From positions 55,890,797-55,954,796 of the forward strand of contig CM039184.1 in NCBI GenBank assembly GCA_008360975.2: 64,000 nt of DNA, given 5' to 3'. Below, piece by piece: positions 36,216 to 64,000 of the stretch. The translations under genes were made by a program, and so were the position numbers. Position 1 is the stretch's first letter. Every line of letters begins with the position of its first letter. The DNA is from Lichenostomus cassidix (taxonomy: Eukaryota; Chordata; Aves; Passeriformes; Meliphagidae). Below the pieces are notes generated by a model. The model was not told the origin of the DNA. It made no database searches and worked only from the letters and a program-made list of their open reading frames with translations.

Positions 36216-64000
<27,785 letters not shown>

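Overview
The window is vertebrate nuclear DNA and most likely from a bird. Genes are split by short introns, the interspersed repeats I recognise are almost all CR1 LINE fragments, and I see no mammalian Alu, L1 or B1-type repeats. The gene order is that of the NCAPG-LCORL body-size locus. The species cannot be named from the sequence alone.

Layout. (1) 1-2600: the 3' flank and 3' UTR of NCAPG, with several poly(A) signals on the minus strand and an old CR1 scrap. The neighbouring LCORL gene would lie beyond the left edge. (2) 2628-28739, minus strand: a complete NCAPG gene (condensin I subunit CAP-G). I resolved 21 coding exons, all with GT/AG borders and matching phases, giving an uninterrupted 1036-residue protein. 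(3) 28520-28980: the NCAPG CpG-island promoter, with a CDE/CHR-like cell-cycle element, a CCAAT box and YY1-type motifs. (4) 28983-36215: intergenic DNA holding two CR1 copies, a 17-bp GC-rich minisatellite and a second GC-rich patch. (5) 36216-63626, plus strand: the first five coding exons (457 residues) of FAM184B, a coiled-coil protein. The gene continues past the right edge.

NCAPG and FAM184B are divergently transcribed, about 7.5 kb apart from ATG to ATG. In humans DCAF16 sits between them; no trace of it was seen here. NCAPG acts in mitotic chromosome condensation. FAM184B has no established function. Nothing suggests the two work together beyond old synteny.

The most unusual observation is in FAM184B intron 2. 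Three exon-like segments there (about 53.12, 53.60 and 53.82 kb) have splice-like borders and coiled-coil coding, but each has an in-frame stop. They look like exons that decayed while the flanking exons stayed spliceable in frame. A fourth, weaker candidate lies at 61.66 kb. Other points of interest are an uncharacterised repeat present at 44.7 and 48.3 kb, a 13-bp perfect hairpin in NCAPG intron 12, and a possible N-terminally extended NCAPG reading frame. No prokaryotic systems, CRISPR arrays, tRNA or rRNA genes, or viral genes were recognised.
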